DNA from: Bacillota bacterium
GTDB lineage: Bacteria > Bacillota > Clostridia > Lachnospirales > Lachnospiraceae
Reading direction: 5' to 3'
Assembly (NCBI GenBank): GCA_023437715.1
Contig: JAEZFK010000063.1
Location: 1-64,000 of the forward strand
Length of the DNA stretch: 64,000 nucleotides
Under the pieces are notes generated by a model. It was not told the DNA's origin. It searched no databases and worked only from the letters and a program-made list of their open reading frames with translations. Positions 1 through 9,001 of the stretch are shown piece by piece. The stretch's first letter is position 1. Every line of letters starts with the position of its first letter. A program made the translations under genes and the position numbers.

Positions 1-42
1 TGCTTTAAATTCATTGTCATAAGATTTTTGATTCTGTGCCAT
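1..42 (-). CDS. IS3-family transposase OrfA, N-terminal fragment (runs off window)
   Basis: Only the first 14 codons lie in the window (MAQNQKSYDNEFKA, read leftwards). An AGGAGA ribosome site at 52-57 sits 9 nt before the ATG. The start resembles the N-terminus of helix-turn-helix OrfA proteins of IS3-type elements, which bind the element ends and, after frameshifting with OrfB, catalyse transposition. The family call rests on a very short stretch plus the terminal-repeat-like sequence at 93-121, so it is tentative. Confidence 0.5.
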   Translation of the reverse strand, partial: MAQNQKSYDNEFKA

Positions 43-90
43 ATGTTGTTTTCTCCTGTTCTCGTATTGATTATAATTATATCAAAATCC

Positions 91-118
91 TTGAGAATAG
101 GGTGTCAACTTTTATGAT
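91..118 (+). promoter_or_regulatory. Outward-facing promoter at the IS end
   Basis: TTGAGA (91-96) and TATGAT (113-118) are separated by 16 bp and point toward the permease gene at 248. The promoter lies inside the inferred IS end, so it could drive the downstream transporter genes. Confidence 0.4.
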
Positions 119-121
119 ACA
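93..121. mobile_element. Probable terminal end of the IS3-type element
   Basis: Read inwards (minus strand) from 121 the sequence starts TGTATCATAAAAGTTGACAC, a TG-start with a TTGACAC block typical of IS3/IS150-type ends, and leads into the OrfA start at 42. The other end and any target-site duplication lie outside the window, so the exact boundary is inferred. Confidence 0.4.
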
Positions 122-161
122 ACATCACTATTTCCGTACAGCCATTATCAAAGTAAGTTTG

Positions 162-203
162 CAGGCACGGGACGAGAGCGTTCATTCCCGTGCCGCTTGT
201 TCT
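162..203 (+). terminator. Hairpin between the IS end and the permease (terminator or attenuator)
   Basis: GGCACGGG and CCCGTGCC form a perfect 8-bp stem with a 15-nt loop, followed by a T-rich but imperfect tail (GCTTGTTCTGTTT). Such hairpins often lie between a binding-protein gene and its permease to lower expression of the latter. Function is inferred. Confidence 0.4.
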
Positions 204-247
204 GTTTACGCTCGTTAAATGAAACTACGAAAAGGAGAAGGTAATCT

Positions 248-1048
248 ATGTCTTTGCCATCAGATTTTTTTGGAAGAATCTTGTTTATCCTGCAGAACTA
301 TGGCCCGTCTTTCTTAAGCGGAGCGGGAAAGACAATGGCAATTGCCATTGTAGGCACATTTGTCGGCTGCGTCATCGGCTTTGCCGTGGGCATTGTCCAG
401 ACAATTCCGGTTTCAAAGAATGACAACCCGGTAAAACGGATGGTTTTAAAACTTGTAAAGCTTATTTTAAATATTTACGTTGAGGTATTCCGGGGAACGC
501 CTATGATGGTTCAGGCCATGTTCATATTCTACGGTTCTTCTGCGCTGTTTGGAATCAACATGTCCATTGTTTTTGCCTCTTATTTCATTGTATCCATTAA
601 TACGGGGGCTTACATGGCAGAGACGGTGAGAGGCGGCATCCTTTCCATAGATCCGGGACAGACCGAGGGAGCCAAGGCCATTGGCATGACCCATTTTCAG
701 ACTATGGTCAATGTCATCATGCCCCAGGCTCTCCGCAACATCATGCCTCAGATCGGAAATAACTTAATCATCAACATCAAGGACACCTGCGTGCTTTCCG
801 TCATCGGCGTGGTGGAGCTGTTCTATGCCACAAAGGGCGTTGCAGGCGCTTATTATACGTATTTTGAGGCCTTTGCCATTACCATGGTCATTTATTTTGT
901 CCTGACCTTTACCTGTTCCAGAATCCTGCGTTACTGGGAAAAGAAAATGGATGGACCGGAAAGCTACGACCTGGCTACCACAGATACTCTGGCCCATACC
1001 AGCGGAATGGTGAGATTCCAGGATCCCAATGAGAAGGAGGAAAAATAA
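248..1048 (+). CDS. Amino-acid ABC transporter permease (HisM/GlnP family)
   Basis: Inner-membrane subunit of a polar amino-acid importer. The 266-aa protein shows several hydrophobic spans, the family motif FRGTPMMVQ at about residues 81-89, and the EAA coupling loop EGAKAIGM near 140-147 that contacts the ATPase. The start is set by AAAGGAG 9 nt upstream. It abuts the ATPase gene with no gap. No substrate-binding protein gene is in the window; an IS end lies 126 bp upstream, so the binding protein may be on its far side or elsewhere. Substrate (glutamine, cystine, other) cannot be told. Confidence 0.88.
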   Translation: MSLPSDFFGRILFILQNYGPSFLSGAGKTMAIAIVGTFVGCVIGFAVGIVQTIPVSKNDNPVKRMVLKLVKLILNIYVEVFRGTPMMVQAMFIFYGSSALFGINMSIVFASYFIVSINTGAYMAETVRGGILSIDPGQTEGAKAIGMTHFQTMVNVIMPQALRNIMPQIGNNLIINIKDTCVLSVIGVVELFYATKGVAGAYYTYFEAFAITMVIYFVLTFTCSRILRYWEKKMDGPESYDLATTDTLAHTSGMVRFQDPNEKEEK

Positions 1049-1792
1049 ATGGCAAATGAGAAGGTTTTGGAAATTCATCATTTGAGTAAGACCTTTGGAA
1101 CCAATGTGGTTTTAAGGGACGTTGATTTTTCCGTCAATGCAGGGGATGTGACCTGTATCATCGGAGCTTCCGGATCAGGAAAGTCAACGCTGCTGCGCTG
1201 CATCAATCTGTTGGAGACGCCCACTACCGGCGAAATCCTGTATCATGACGTGGATATTACGGACAGGAAGATGAGCGTGCCGTCCTACCGCACAAAGGTA
1301 GGCATGGTATTTCAGAGCTTTAACCTCTTTAATAATATGACGGTTTTGGAAAACTGCCTGGTGGGCCAGGTCAAGGTTTTAAAAAAGGATAAGGAAGAGG
1401 CGAGAAAGAAAGCAATGATGTATCTGGAGAAGGTGGGAATGTCTCCCTACATCAATGCAAAGCCCAGGCAGCTGTCCGGCGGACAGAAGCAGAGAGTAGC
1501 CATTGCCAGGGCTCTTGCCATGGAACCGGAGGTTCTGCTGTTTGACGAGCCTACCTCTGCTCTGGATCCCCAGATGGTGGGAGAGGTATTGGCTGTCATG
1601 AGGACCCTGGCTAAGGAAGGTCTTACCATGATTATCGTGACCCATGAGATGGCCTTTGCCAGAGACGTGTCCAGCCACGTGGTTTATATGGCGGGAGGCA
1701 TCATTGAAGAGGAAGGGAAGCCGGAGGAGATATTCGGGAACCCGAAGAAAAACTCTACCAAAGAATTTTTAAACCGGTTTATGCAGGGATAG
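1049..1792 (+). CDS. Amino-acid ABC transporter ATP-binding protein (GlnQ-like)
   Basis: Cytoplasmic ATPase that powers the permease encoded immediately upstream (stop and start codons adjoin). All ABC motifs are intact in 247 aa: Walker A GASGSGKST (39-47), Q-loop Q89, signature LSGGQ (142-146), Walker B LLFDEP (163-168) and switch H199. Family is the polar amino-acid uptake (PAAT) ATPases. Followed by a clear intrinsic terminator, so the operon ends here. Confidence 0.93.
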   Translation: MANEKVLEIHHLSKTFGTNVVLRDVDFSVNAGDVTCIIGASGSGKSTLLRCINLLETPTTGEILYHDVDITDRKMSVPSYRTKVGMVFQSFNLFNNMTVLENCLVGQVKVLKKDKEEARKKAMMYLEKVGMSPYINAKPRQLSGGQKQRVAIARALAMEPEVLLFDEPTSALDPQMVGEVLAVMRTLAKEGLTMIIVTHEMAFARDVSSHVVYMAGGIIEEEGKPEEIFGNPKKNSTKEFLNRFMQG

Positions 1793-1795
1793 AAA

Positions 1796-1840
1796 AAAAG
1801 CTGATTCAGGAAATGGAACACTGAATCAGCTTTTTCTTTT
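1796..1840 (+). terminator. Rho-independent terminator of the amino-acid ABC genes
   Basis: AGCTGATTCAG and CTGAATCAGCT form a perfect stem around a short loop, followed by TTTTTCTTTTTC. Confidence 0.9.
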
Positions 1841-1847
1841 TCTGTTT

Positions 1848-2183
1848 TTAAAGCTCTTTTTTCGAAACCGGCTGAGGCTTGACGATTTCTTTCGGAACCG
1901 GCTCTGTCTTTATGGGAGTTGGCTTTGTCCTTACGGGAGCCGGTTCCGACGGAGCGTCAAGGTCCCCGCCGTGAAAGGGCTTGGTAAAAATCTTCCGCAG
2001 CTTGATCCGTATGAAAGTTCTTGCAATCTCTATAAAAATGGCGACGATTAAAAACGGGAAGACAACGGTCAGTAAAAGCTTTATCTTCAAGCGGAGCTTT
2101 TTCTTTTTTAAGTGTTTCATTTCCTGCTGGTATCGGGTGTTTATTTCCTGAATCAAGGATCGATTCCTCTGGACTTGCTTCAT
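1848..2183 (-). CDS. Small membrane protein, function unknown
   Basis: 111 aa from the ATG at 2183, chosen because AAAGGGGG lies 7 nt upstream; a longer in-frame extension to 2291 lacks a ribosome site. Layout: a charged N-terminal stretch with a likely short coiled coil (about 5-30, many Lys/Gln/Glu), one hydrophobic span (LLLTVVFPFLIVAIFI, about 35-52), then a basic region and a Pro/Lys-rich tail with repeated PxPxK units. It lies just downstream of the DUF4364 gene on the same strand. I do not recognise the family. Confidence 0.6.
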   Translation of the reverse strand: MKQVQRNRSLIQEINTRYQQEMKHLKKKKLRLKIKLLLTVVFPFLIVAIFIEIARTFIRIKLRKIFTKPFHGGDLDAPSEPAPVRTKPTPIKTEPVPKEIVKPQPVSKKEL

Positions 2184-2218
2184 GATGATTCCCCCTTTGG
2201 ATATTATCTTCAGCAAAG

Positions 2219-2743
2219 CTATGAACCGCTCATTAGCGATTTCATGGCAAATGCGTAGATTTCCTGACTTTTCGATTTCCAGTGATCGCACATAATCTCT
2301 GCCTGATCCTTATCCGGAACAGAAAGCTCCAGGCTGATCAGGCAGTTTTTTCCTTCACGCACCTCACAATGGACCACGTATTCCTGGCTGGTGGACTTAT
2401 AGAAATCAGCGGTAACGCCAACCTCATTGCGGAGCCGGAATTTGTTTTCTTTTAAATACTCATCCATATCATGAATGATGGCCGGTGAAATTTTGTTACC
2501 GAAAAAGGAAAGGGTTTCCTCCCCTTCCCTGGTAATTTCGTACCGGCTGCTGTTGTGGTTGGTTTCCACCCGGAGCAGCCGGGCTTCCAGCAGCTCATTT
2601 AAGGCCTGGTTTAATGTGAAGTATGTGGTATATTCATGCTCCAGAAAAAAGTTAGATAATTGTGCGCTGGTCAGCGGAAAATTAACCTGTTTCAGCATGT
2701 ATAGGATCATCAGTTTATACAGGGTCATGGGTTCTGACAGCAT
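2219..2743 (-). CDS. DUF4364 family protein
   Basis: 174 aa; the ATG at 2743 has GGAGG 7 nt upstream. The N-terminal part (about 1-80) reads like a winged helix: 'TLYKLMILYMLKQV' followed by 'LTSAQLSNFFLEHEYTTY' and 'RYEITREGEETLSFFG', typical of PadR-like DNA-binding folds. The C-terminal half is a mixed alpha/beta region of unknown role. Common in Clostridia, usually near housekeeping genes; a transcription regulator is inferred, with no known target. It follows the malic enzyme gene by 19 nt, so co-transcription is likely. Confidence 0.75.
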   Translation of the reverse strand: MLSEPMTLYKLMILYMLKQVNFPLTSAQLSNFFLEHEYTTYFTLNQALNELLEARLLRVETNHNSSRYEITREGEETLSFFGNKISPAIIHDMDEYLKENKFRLRNEVGVTADFYKSTSQEYVVHCEVREGKNCLISLELSVPDKDQAEIMCDHWKSKSQEIYAFAMKSLMSGS

Positions 2744-2762
2744 ATGACACCCTCCATATATT

Positions 2763-3917
2763 CTATTGCCGGATATGGTCCCTGACCGCACGGCTTACAA
2801 CAACCGCAACACGGGGATCGAAAGCCTCGGGCAGGATGTTGTTTTCGTTCAATTCAGAAGGTGCTACAAGGCCGGCGATGGCAGTGGCAGCGGCAAGCTT
2901 CATTTCTTCTGTAATGGAGGTGGCCCGCCCTTCCAAAGCTCCTTTAAAGATTCCCGGAAACACCACAACATTGTTCACCTGATTTGGGAAATCGGACCTT
3001 CCGGTTCCAACCACCCTTGCTCCGGCGGCCTTTGCCAGATCAGGCATGATTTCCGGAACCGGGTTTGCCATGGCAAATAGGATGGCGTCGGAATTCATGG
3101 AAGCAACCATCTCCTGGGAAACGATTCCCGGGGCGGAAACGCCCACAAAGATATCGGCTCCTTTCATGGCATCGGCAAGGGAACCCTGTTTTCTTTCCAG
3201 ATTTGTCACGTCCATCATCTTTTCCTGCATCCAGTTTAAGTCCTTCATTCCCTTGGCCAGGATACCGACCCGGTCGCACATGGTGATGTGGGCAAAGCCG
3301 TAGGTCAAAAGGAGCTTTGTAATGGCAATTCCGGCAGATCCGGCCCCGTTTACCACTACGCGGCATTCTTCCCTTTTCTTTCCGGTCACCTTTAAGGCAT
3401 TGATAATGCCGGCCAGAACCACAATGGCTGTTCCGTGCTGGTCATCGTGGAATACGGGAATGTCGAGGAGTTCCTTTAACCGTTCTTCAATTTCAAAGCA
3501 GCGGGGAGCGGAGATGTCCTCTAAGTTGATTCCGCCAAAGGCAGGGGCAATATTTACCACTGTTTTGATGATCTCCTCTGTGTCCTGGGTATCCAGGCAG
3601 ATGGGAATGGCGTTGACTCCGCCGAATTCCTTAAAAAGCACCGCTTTTCCTTCCATGACCGGCATTGCGGCCAGAGGTCCGATGTTGCCCAGACCAAGAA
3701 CCGCGCTTCCGTCGGAAACTACGGCGATGGTGTTGGACTTGATGGTGTAGCGGTAAGCGGCTTCGGGATTTTCTGCGATGACCTTACAGGGCTCGGCCAC
3801 GCCGGGAGTATAGGCAAGGGCTAAATCCTCCCTGGTTCTTACCTTTGCTTTGGAAGTGATTTCCAGCTTGCCCTTCCATTCTTCATGCAGTAATAAAGCT
3901 TTTTCATTGGTTGTCAT
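2763..3917 (-). CDS. NAD-dependent malic enzyme (malate to pyruvate + CO2)
   Basis: 384 aa, the short bacterial form without a C-terminal phosphotransacetylase domain. It oxidatively decarboxylates L-malate to pyruvate. Visible motifs: TPGVAEP (37-43, with catalytic Tyr36 just before), SDGSAVLGLGNIGP (68-81), divalent-metal acidic site LEDISAP (132-138), FHDDQHGTA (156-164) and the nucleotide-binding GAGSAGIA (191-198). ATG at 3917 is preceded by AAAGGA. Likely first gene of a unit with the DUF4364 gene. NAD rather than NADP preference is by family habit. Confidence 0.93.
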   Translation of the reverse strand: MTTNEKALLLHEEWKGKLEITSKAKVRTREDLALAYTPGVAEPCKVIAENPEAAYRYTIKSNTIAVVSDGSAVLGLGNIGPLAAMPVMEGKAVLFKEFGGVNAIPICLDTQDTEEIIKTVVNIAPAFGGINLEDISAPRCFEIEERLKELLDIPVFHDDQHGTAIVVLAGIINALKVTGKKREECRVVVNGAGSAGIAITKLLLTYGFAHITMCDRVGILAKGMKDLNWMQEKMMDVTNLERKQGSLADAMKGADIFVGVSAPGIVSQEMVASMNSDAILFAMANPVPEIMPDLAKAAGARVVGTGRSDFPNQVNNVVVFPGIFKGALEGRATSITEEMKLAAATAIAGLVAPSELNENNILPEAFDPRVAVVVSRAVRDHIRQ

Positions 3918-4193
3918 ATTCAGTCTGTCCTTTTTTCAACAATTTGTTATTCAGCCATACAGGAACATTTGCCCGGTCTGGCGCATATTCACGGACCTTT
4001 CGGAGATATGCTTTATCTGCCGAATTATGAATAATATGGCTGAATTATAACGTTTTTATTATCATACCAATTTTAGGGTTTTAAATCAATAGAAAATATG
4101 TTAGAATATAGATTAATTGAAATCTTTCCATCAAAATAAATAAGATAATGAGATAGATAATAAGATAAGGAAGTTTAAGATACAGGTGGTACT
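3918..4193. promoter_or_regulatory. Divergent promoter region, malic enzyme / DUF5717 operon
   Basis: On the minus strand TATAAT lies at 4049-4044, giving a roughly 120-nt leader for malic enzyme. TTCAGCCATA (3950-3959) and TATGGCTGAA (4035-4044) form a perfect 10-bp inverted repeat 75 bp apart, one arm next to the -10. On the plus strand an AT-rich TTAGAATATAG block near 4101 may be the -10 for the operon at 4194. No known riboswitch was recognised. Confidence 0.45.
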
Positions 4194-7100
4194 ATGAGAG
4201 AACGAATCAACAGGCTGGCAAAGGGCATCATTGATTCAGAAATTCCAAAGATTAAGGTGACTCCATCGGCAATCGATGATGTGGTCCGCTCCGGCGGCGC
4301 CACCAGGCGGGAGCTTGTCGTCACCAGTGAAAATGATCTTCACATAAAAGGACTTGCATATTCGTCCAATATCCGTGTCAGGCTTATAAACAATGCCTTT
4401 GGCGGAACATATAACCATCTGGTCTATGAGATAAACGGAAGTTTTCTGGAAGATGGGGATGTGATCGAAGGCTCTTTTTACCTGGTCACTAACGGCGGAG
4501 AGCGGGAAGTCCCCTATTCTTTCCGTGTGGAATTTGGAACGTCAGGAAAAGCCCTCAGCGATTTAAAGACGGCGAAGGATTTTGCAAGGATCGCGAAAAA
4601 TGATATGGATACAGCACTCCGTCTGTTTGAATACCGGGATTTTGTCACGGCCCCGTTTATGGGAGAGCTTCGCGTAAGAGCCGTCTATGACGGATTAAAG
4701 GGAAGGCCTGACAGGAGAAAGGAGCTGGAAGAGTTTCTTACTTCTTTAAAGGTCAAGGAGCCGGTAAAGCTTTCGGTGGAAACTGAGGAGCGGAGATTTG
4801 GTGAGCTGGAGGATGTTGTAAGGGACCAGGTGGTGATTAAGCGCAGCGGCTGGGGCTATGTGAACCTGGAAGTGACGACGGACTGTGATTTTATAGAGCT
4901 TCCGAAGAAAAGCATCGGAGAGCAGGATTTTGAAGATGAGGAATGCTGGGTACCTATTCTCATTCATCCCGGGCGGATGCACCAGGGAGAGAACTCAGGC
5001 AGGATTTATATAACAGGAATCGAAGAACGTTTTCTCATCCCGGTTACGGCAGTACATAATCCGGGAGGCGGGATATCGGCGGAGGATGCCTTTACGAAAG
5101 AGGCGTTTTGCCGCTTTTTAAGGTTTCGCCTGGAAGAGGAGACGGGACAGGGAGATACAAACCTTCTCTGTGAGGGGATGGAAAAGGCTCTCGGCGAAAT
5201 GGAACTGATGAAAGGGGAGACAGGCCTTTATAAGCTCTTTCGGGCCGAATCATGCCTTTTGCAGGGAAAGGATGGGGCAGCGGCTCTGCTTCTTGACGAA
5301 TCCAGGGACGAGATCCTTTCGGAGCGTCAGGAAAAAAAGGAAATCTACTGCTATTACCAGTATCTCCGCTTAAAGGTACAGCCGGATGCCTACCAGAAAG
5401 AATCCCTGATACGCCTTATGAAAAAATATCTGGAGGAAGACCAGAGGCTTTTCTGGCTTTTTTTGCTGCTTATAAAGCTGGATGACAGGCTTTTTGAAAA
5501 TCTGCCCGCCTTGTTTTCCATGGTGAAACGGCAGTTTGAGGCCGGGGTGAGAAGCCCGTTTTTCTATGTCTGGGGCTGCCGGGTGATGAATGCCGGGCAG
5601 GATCTCATGAGGGCCATAGGGCCTATGGAGCTTCAGATCCTTTATCACTGCGCCGGCTGGGGCATTGTGGAGAAAAAGCTGGCACTTGCGGCGGCAAGGC
5701 TTACCATGACGGCAAAATATTTTAACCGCCTTCACTACCGGATGCTGGTAAGGCTTTATAAGCAATACCCGGAAAAGGAGCTGCTGGAGGCCATCTGCGC
5801 CCTGCTGATTAAGGGAGAATGCCGTATGGCAGAAGCTTTCTCCTGGTACGAAAAGGGGATAAAGGCAGGAATCAGCCTGACAAGGCTTTATGAATATTAT
5901 TTATATGCTCTTCCAAAGGATTACTGCTACTTACTTCCCAAGGAGGTGCTCCTTTACTTTTCCTACGGGGGAAGCGAGCTGGATCTGCGAAGCAGAACGG
6001 TGCTTTATAAAAATGTCCTGGTTTACTTAGAACCGGGAGACCCTCTTTACGGGGCCTATGAGAGGACCATTGAAAAATTCGCCACAGAGCAGCTCTTTGA
6101 ATCCAGGATCGACAACCGTCTGGCCGCTATTTATGAGAGGATGATCTTAAAGGATGTCATCGATCTTCCCATGGCTAAGGTGCTGCCCTCCATCCTTCGG
6201 TCCTACCGGGTGGAATGCAGCAACAAAAAGATGAAGTATGTCATTGTCTGCTATGAAGAGATGACGGAGGAGGATGCCTTTCTTCTGGACAACGGCGTGG
6301 CCTATGTGCCCCTGTTTTCGGAGCACAGCATTCTGCTTTTTCAGGATGGGTTCGGCAACCGGTATGCCAATATTCCCTATAAAAAAGCTCCTGTCATGGA
6401 CCGGCCGGAGCTGGAAGAGCGCTGCTTTGAGCTCTATCCCCAGCATTCCATGCTCCGGCTCCGGGCCTGCGAGAGAGTGCTGGAGCAGGGTGCTTCCGAT
6501 CAGGAAGAGGTGAGAATCCTGGAAGAAACCCTGGCCGATCCCAAGCTGCGTCCCCTTTACCAGAAGCTTCTACTTTCCAGAATCATTGAATTTTACCAGA
6601 AGCAGACGGCTTCCAGGGAAGAACGCGGAGCGGGAGCAGGGTACCTTTTGAAGCTGGATAAGAAAGTTCTTTCCAAGGCGGAGCGGACCAGCGTCTGCGG
6701 GACTCTCATCCATAACGGCTATATGGAAGAAGCTTTCGAGATGATCCGGGAATTCGGCAGCGAAAGGCTTTCCATGGAAGGCTTACATAAGCTCTGTTCC
6801 AAGATGATCCTTCAGAATCTCTTTGATGAAGATCCGCTGCTTTTGTACCTGTCCTATGAAATTTTTAAAGACGGGAAGAGCGACGGGGTCATTCTAGATT
6901 ATCTTTGTGAACATTTTAACGGAATGACGGATCAGATGTATCAGGTGCTGATGAAAGGTGTTTCCGAGCATGTGGAAACCTATGATCTGGAAGAGCGCCT
7001 GGCGGCACAGATGATGTTTTCCGGCTGCTGCGAGAGGCTGGACAAGGTTTTTGGCCTGTATACAAGCCGCAAGGAAACCAGCGACAACATCGTCAAGGCT

Positions 7101-7763
7101 TATTTTACCATAAAGTGTACCGAGTACTTTATGGAGGATCAGGAGCCGGAGGAAAAGGTGCTGAGCTTTCTGGAAGGCCTGGTGAAGGGCGCTTCCGTAA
7201 AGGGGCGTCTGCCCACCATTTACCTGCTGGCTATAACGAAGTATTACGCCCAGCTGCCGGACCTTGATGAAGAGCAGAAGGAGCTGTGCCGGAATACGAT
7301 ATCATTTCTTCTGGATGAGGGACTTGTATTCCCCTATTTCAAGGTTCTTTCCAAATATGTCCCCATGCCCGAGGACATTATGGACAAATCCATGATCCAG
7401 TACTGCGGGGACCGGGATTCCAGGCTGGAGCTTCAGGTGAGGATTCTGCCTGATGAGGAAGAATTCCACAGCGAGGACATTTCCCGTATGTACCAGGGCG
7501 TTTTCGTCAAGCAGAAGATCCTGTTTGAAGGGGAGATCATGGAGTACCGGGTCAGGGAGCTGGTGGGAGATGAATGGGTGCTGAAAAAGGAAAGCAGCGT
7601 AAGCTGCGATCCCGGGGCTCCCAGAGATTCGGACAGCAGGTTTGCCTGCTTAAATGAAATGGGCCTTTCCTTAAGCATAAAGGATGAGGCAGGGCTCAAA
7701 AAACGGATGCAGGAGTATTTGAAGAAGAATGCTGCTGCAGAAGAATTATTTCCACTGATGTGA
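4194..7763 (+). CDS. DUF5717 family giant protein (beta-sandwich + alpha-solenoid)
   Basis: 1189 aa; ATG 4194 follows a weak AGGTGGT site. By eye: an N-terminal beta-rich domain (about 15-115), a second beta-rich domain (about 200-290), then about 700 residues of paired amphipathic helices resembling a TPR-type solenoid, and a beta-rich C-terminal domain (about 1075-1189). No signal peptide or membrane span, so cytoplasmic. The stop overlaps the spacing to the next gene (DUF5716) and the third gene overlaps again, so the three are translationally coupled. I recall the DUF5717 name from Lachnospiraceae annotation; no function is known to me. A scaffold or client-binding partner of the Hsp70-like neighbour is inference. 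Confidence 0.82.
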   Translation: MRERINRLAKGIIDSEIPKIKVTPSAIDDVVRSGGATRRELVVTSENDLHIKGLAYSSNIRVRLINNAFGGTYNHLVYEINGSFLEDGDVIEGSFYLVTNGGEREVPYSFRVEFGTSGKALSDLKTAKDFARIAKNDMDTALRLFEYRDFVTAPFMGELRVRAVYDGLKGRPDRRKELEEFLTSLKVKEPVKLSVETEERRFGELEDVVRDQVVIKRSGWGYVNLEVTTDCDFIELPKKSIGEQDFEDEECWVPILIHPGRMHQGENSGRIYITGIEERFLIPVTAVHNPGGGISAEDAFTKEAFCRFLRFRLEEETGQGDTNLLCEGMEKALGEMELMKGETGLYKLFRAESCLLQGKDGAAALLLDESRDEILSERQEKKEIYCYYQYLRLKVQPDAYQKESLIRLMKKYLEEDQRLFWLFLLLIKLDDRLFENLPALFSMVKRQFEAGVRSPFFYVWGCRVMNAGQDLMRAIGPMELQILYHCAGWGIVEKKLALAAARLTMTAKYFNRLHYRMLVRLYKQYPEKELLEAICALLIKGECRMAEAFSWYEKGIKAGISLTRLYEYYLYALPKDYCYLLPKEVLLYFSYGGSELDLRSRTVLYKNVLVYLEPGDPLYGAYERTIEKFATEQLFESRIDNRLAAIYERMILKDVIDLPMAKVLPSILRSYRVECSNKKMKYVIVCYEEMTEEDAFLLDNGVAYVPLFSEHSILLFQDGFGNRYANIPYKKAPVMDRPELEERCFELYPQHSMLRLRACERVLEQGASDQEEVRILEETLADPKLRPLYQKLLLSRIIEFYQKQTASREERGAGAGYLLKLDKKVLSKAERTSVCGTLIHNGYMEEAFEMIREFGSERLSMEGLHKLCSKMILQNLFDEDPLLLYLSYEIFKDGKSDGVILDYLCEHFNGMTDQMYQVLMKGVSEHVETYDLEERLAAQMMFSGCCERLDKVFGLYTSRKETSDNIVKAYFTIKCTEYFMEDQEPEEKVLSFLEGLVKGASVKGRLPTIYLLAITKYYAQLPDLDEEQKELCRNTISFLLDEGLVFPYFKVLSKYVPMPEDIMDKSMIQYCGDRDSRLELQVRILPDEEEFHSEDISRMYQGVFVKQKILFEGEIMEYRVRELVGDEWVLKKESSVSCDPGAPRDSDSRFACLNEMGLSLSIKDEAGLKKRMQEYLKKNAAAEELFPLM

Positions 7764-7777
7764 TAAGGGGGCTGTCG

Positions 7778-9001
7778 ATGGACGGACTGATAATAGGGCT
7801 TGATCTGTGTGATACCTATACCCGCATTTGCTGCTATGACAGGGAGAAATCGTGGTGTATTCCCACGGTCATCTGCCGTAAAAAGGATGAGGATGCCTGG
7901 TATGTAGGGGAAGAGGCTTATGCCTATACCCTTGTGGGGGAAGGCATTATCGTGGACAAGCTGATAAAGATGGTTCGAAAGGAAGGGACCGCGACCCTTT
8001 CCGGAACCAAATACGAAGGCCTTGAGCTTTTAAAAATGTTTTTAAAGAAAATTTTAAAGATTCCTATGGAGGAATTTTTCTGCGAAGAGGTAAAGCAGCT
8101 GGTGATTACCATGCAGCGTGTGGATGTGAAGCTGATGGATGCCCTCATGTACTGTGCGGACTTTCTGGAGATACCCAGGGACCGGGTGCATATCGTAAGC
8201 CATACGGAAAGCTTTGTATATTACGTGCTGAGCCAGAAAAAGGAAGTCTGGAGCAACCAGGTATGCGTCTTTGACTTATCTGAGGATTCCTTTCATTACC
8301 ATGAGCTGAAGGTGCAGAGAGGCTTACGGAAAATGATGGTGGTTGCCGAGGATGAGGCTCTGGAAGAAAGCTTTAATTTAAATATATTGGATACGCCCTC
8401 AGGCGGGAAGCTGGCGGATAAGATCCTGTGCTCCTGTGCGGAACGGCTTCTCCAGAAGAAGCTGTTTTCTTCGGTCTTTCTTACGGGAAAGGGCTTTGAG
8501 CGCCACGAATGGGCGGAGCAGTCCATGAAGCTTCTCTGTTCCAGACGGAAGGTTTATATGGAGCCGGAGCTGTTTGCCAGAGGGGCGGCCTTTAAAGGAA
8601 TGGATTATCTTCAGGAAAAGTCTCCCTATCCCTTTACCTGCATCTGTGAGGGAAGGCTTCATTCCACAGTCTCCATGCGGGTCCTTCACAAGGAAAGGGA
8701 AATCCAGCTTGTGGTGGCTTCTGCGGGAGATAACTGGTATGAGGCGAAAAGCAGCGTGGATTTAATCGTGGAGAACCAGGATTACGTGGAATTTATGGTA
8801 ACTCCCATGGATCCGAAACAGAAGCGTCTGGTAAAAATCCCGCTGGAAGGGTTTCCCAAGCGGCCGGACAGAACCACCCGCCTGGGAATCAGTGTTGGAT
8901 TTCTGGATGAAAAAACAATGGCAGTCGTGATGAAGGACAAAGGCTTTGGAGAGCTTTTTCCGTCTACGGATGCCATCATAAGACAAGAGGTCATGCTATG
9001 A
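7778..9001 (+). CDS. DUF5716 family protein, degenerate Hsp70-like (ASKHA) protein
   Basis: 407 aa. ATG 7778 is chosen because AAGGGGG lies 6 nt upstream; a GTG at 7760 is less likely. Its order of motifs parallels DnaK: phosphate-1 strand IIGLDLCDTYTRI (DnaK GIDLGTTNS), a segment LVITMQRVDVKLMDALMYCA then VHIVSHTESFVYYVLS (DnaK AVITVPAYF... INEPTAAALAYG), phosphate-2 VCVFDLSEDSFHYHEL (DnaK VYDLGGGTFD), adenosine region SVFLTGKGF with ARGAAFKG (DnaK ILVGGQTRMP, AIGAAVQG), then a beta-rich C-terminal region ending GFPKRPDRTTRLGISVGF (DnaK GIPPAPRG.PQIEVTFDI). The Gly/Thr residues that hold phosphate are replaced, so ATPase activity is doubtful. No alpha-helical lid. Sits between the DUF5717 and TPR genes. 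Confidence 0.8.
   Translation: MDGLIIGLDLCDTYTRICCYDREKSWCIPTVICRKKDEDAWYVGEEAYAYTLVGEGIIVDKLIKMVRKEGTATLSGTKYEGLELLKMFLKKILKIPMEEFFCEEVKQLVITMQRVDVKLMDALMYCADFLEIPRDRVHIVSHTESFVYYVLSQKKEVWSNQVCVFDLSEDSFHYHELKVQRGLRKMMVVAEDEALEESFNLNILDTPSGGKLADKILCSCAERLLQKKLFSSVFLTGKGFERHEWAEQSMKLLCSRRKVYMEPELFARGAAFKGMDYLQEKSPYPFTCICEGRLHSTVSMRVLHKEREIQLVVASAGDNWYEAKSSVDLIVENQDYVEFMVTPMDPKQKRLVKIPLEGFPKRPDRTTRLGISVGFLDEKTMAVVMKDKGFGELFPSTDAIIRQEVML

Noticed and set aside
36..218. 60-aa plus-strand frame at the left edge
   Set aside because: No ribosome site, and it crosses the IS end and the hairpin at 162-203; unlike any family.
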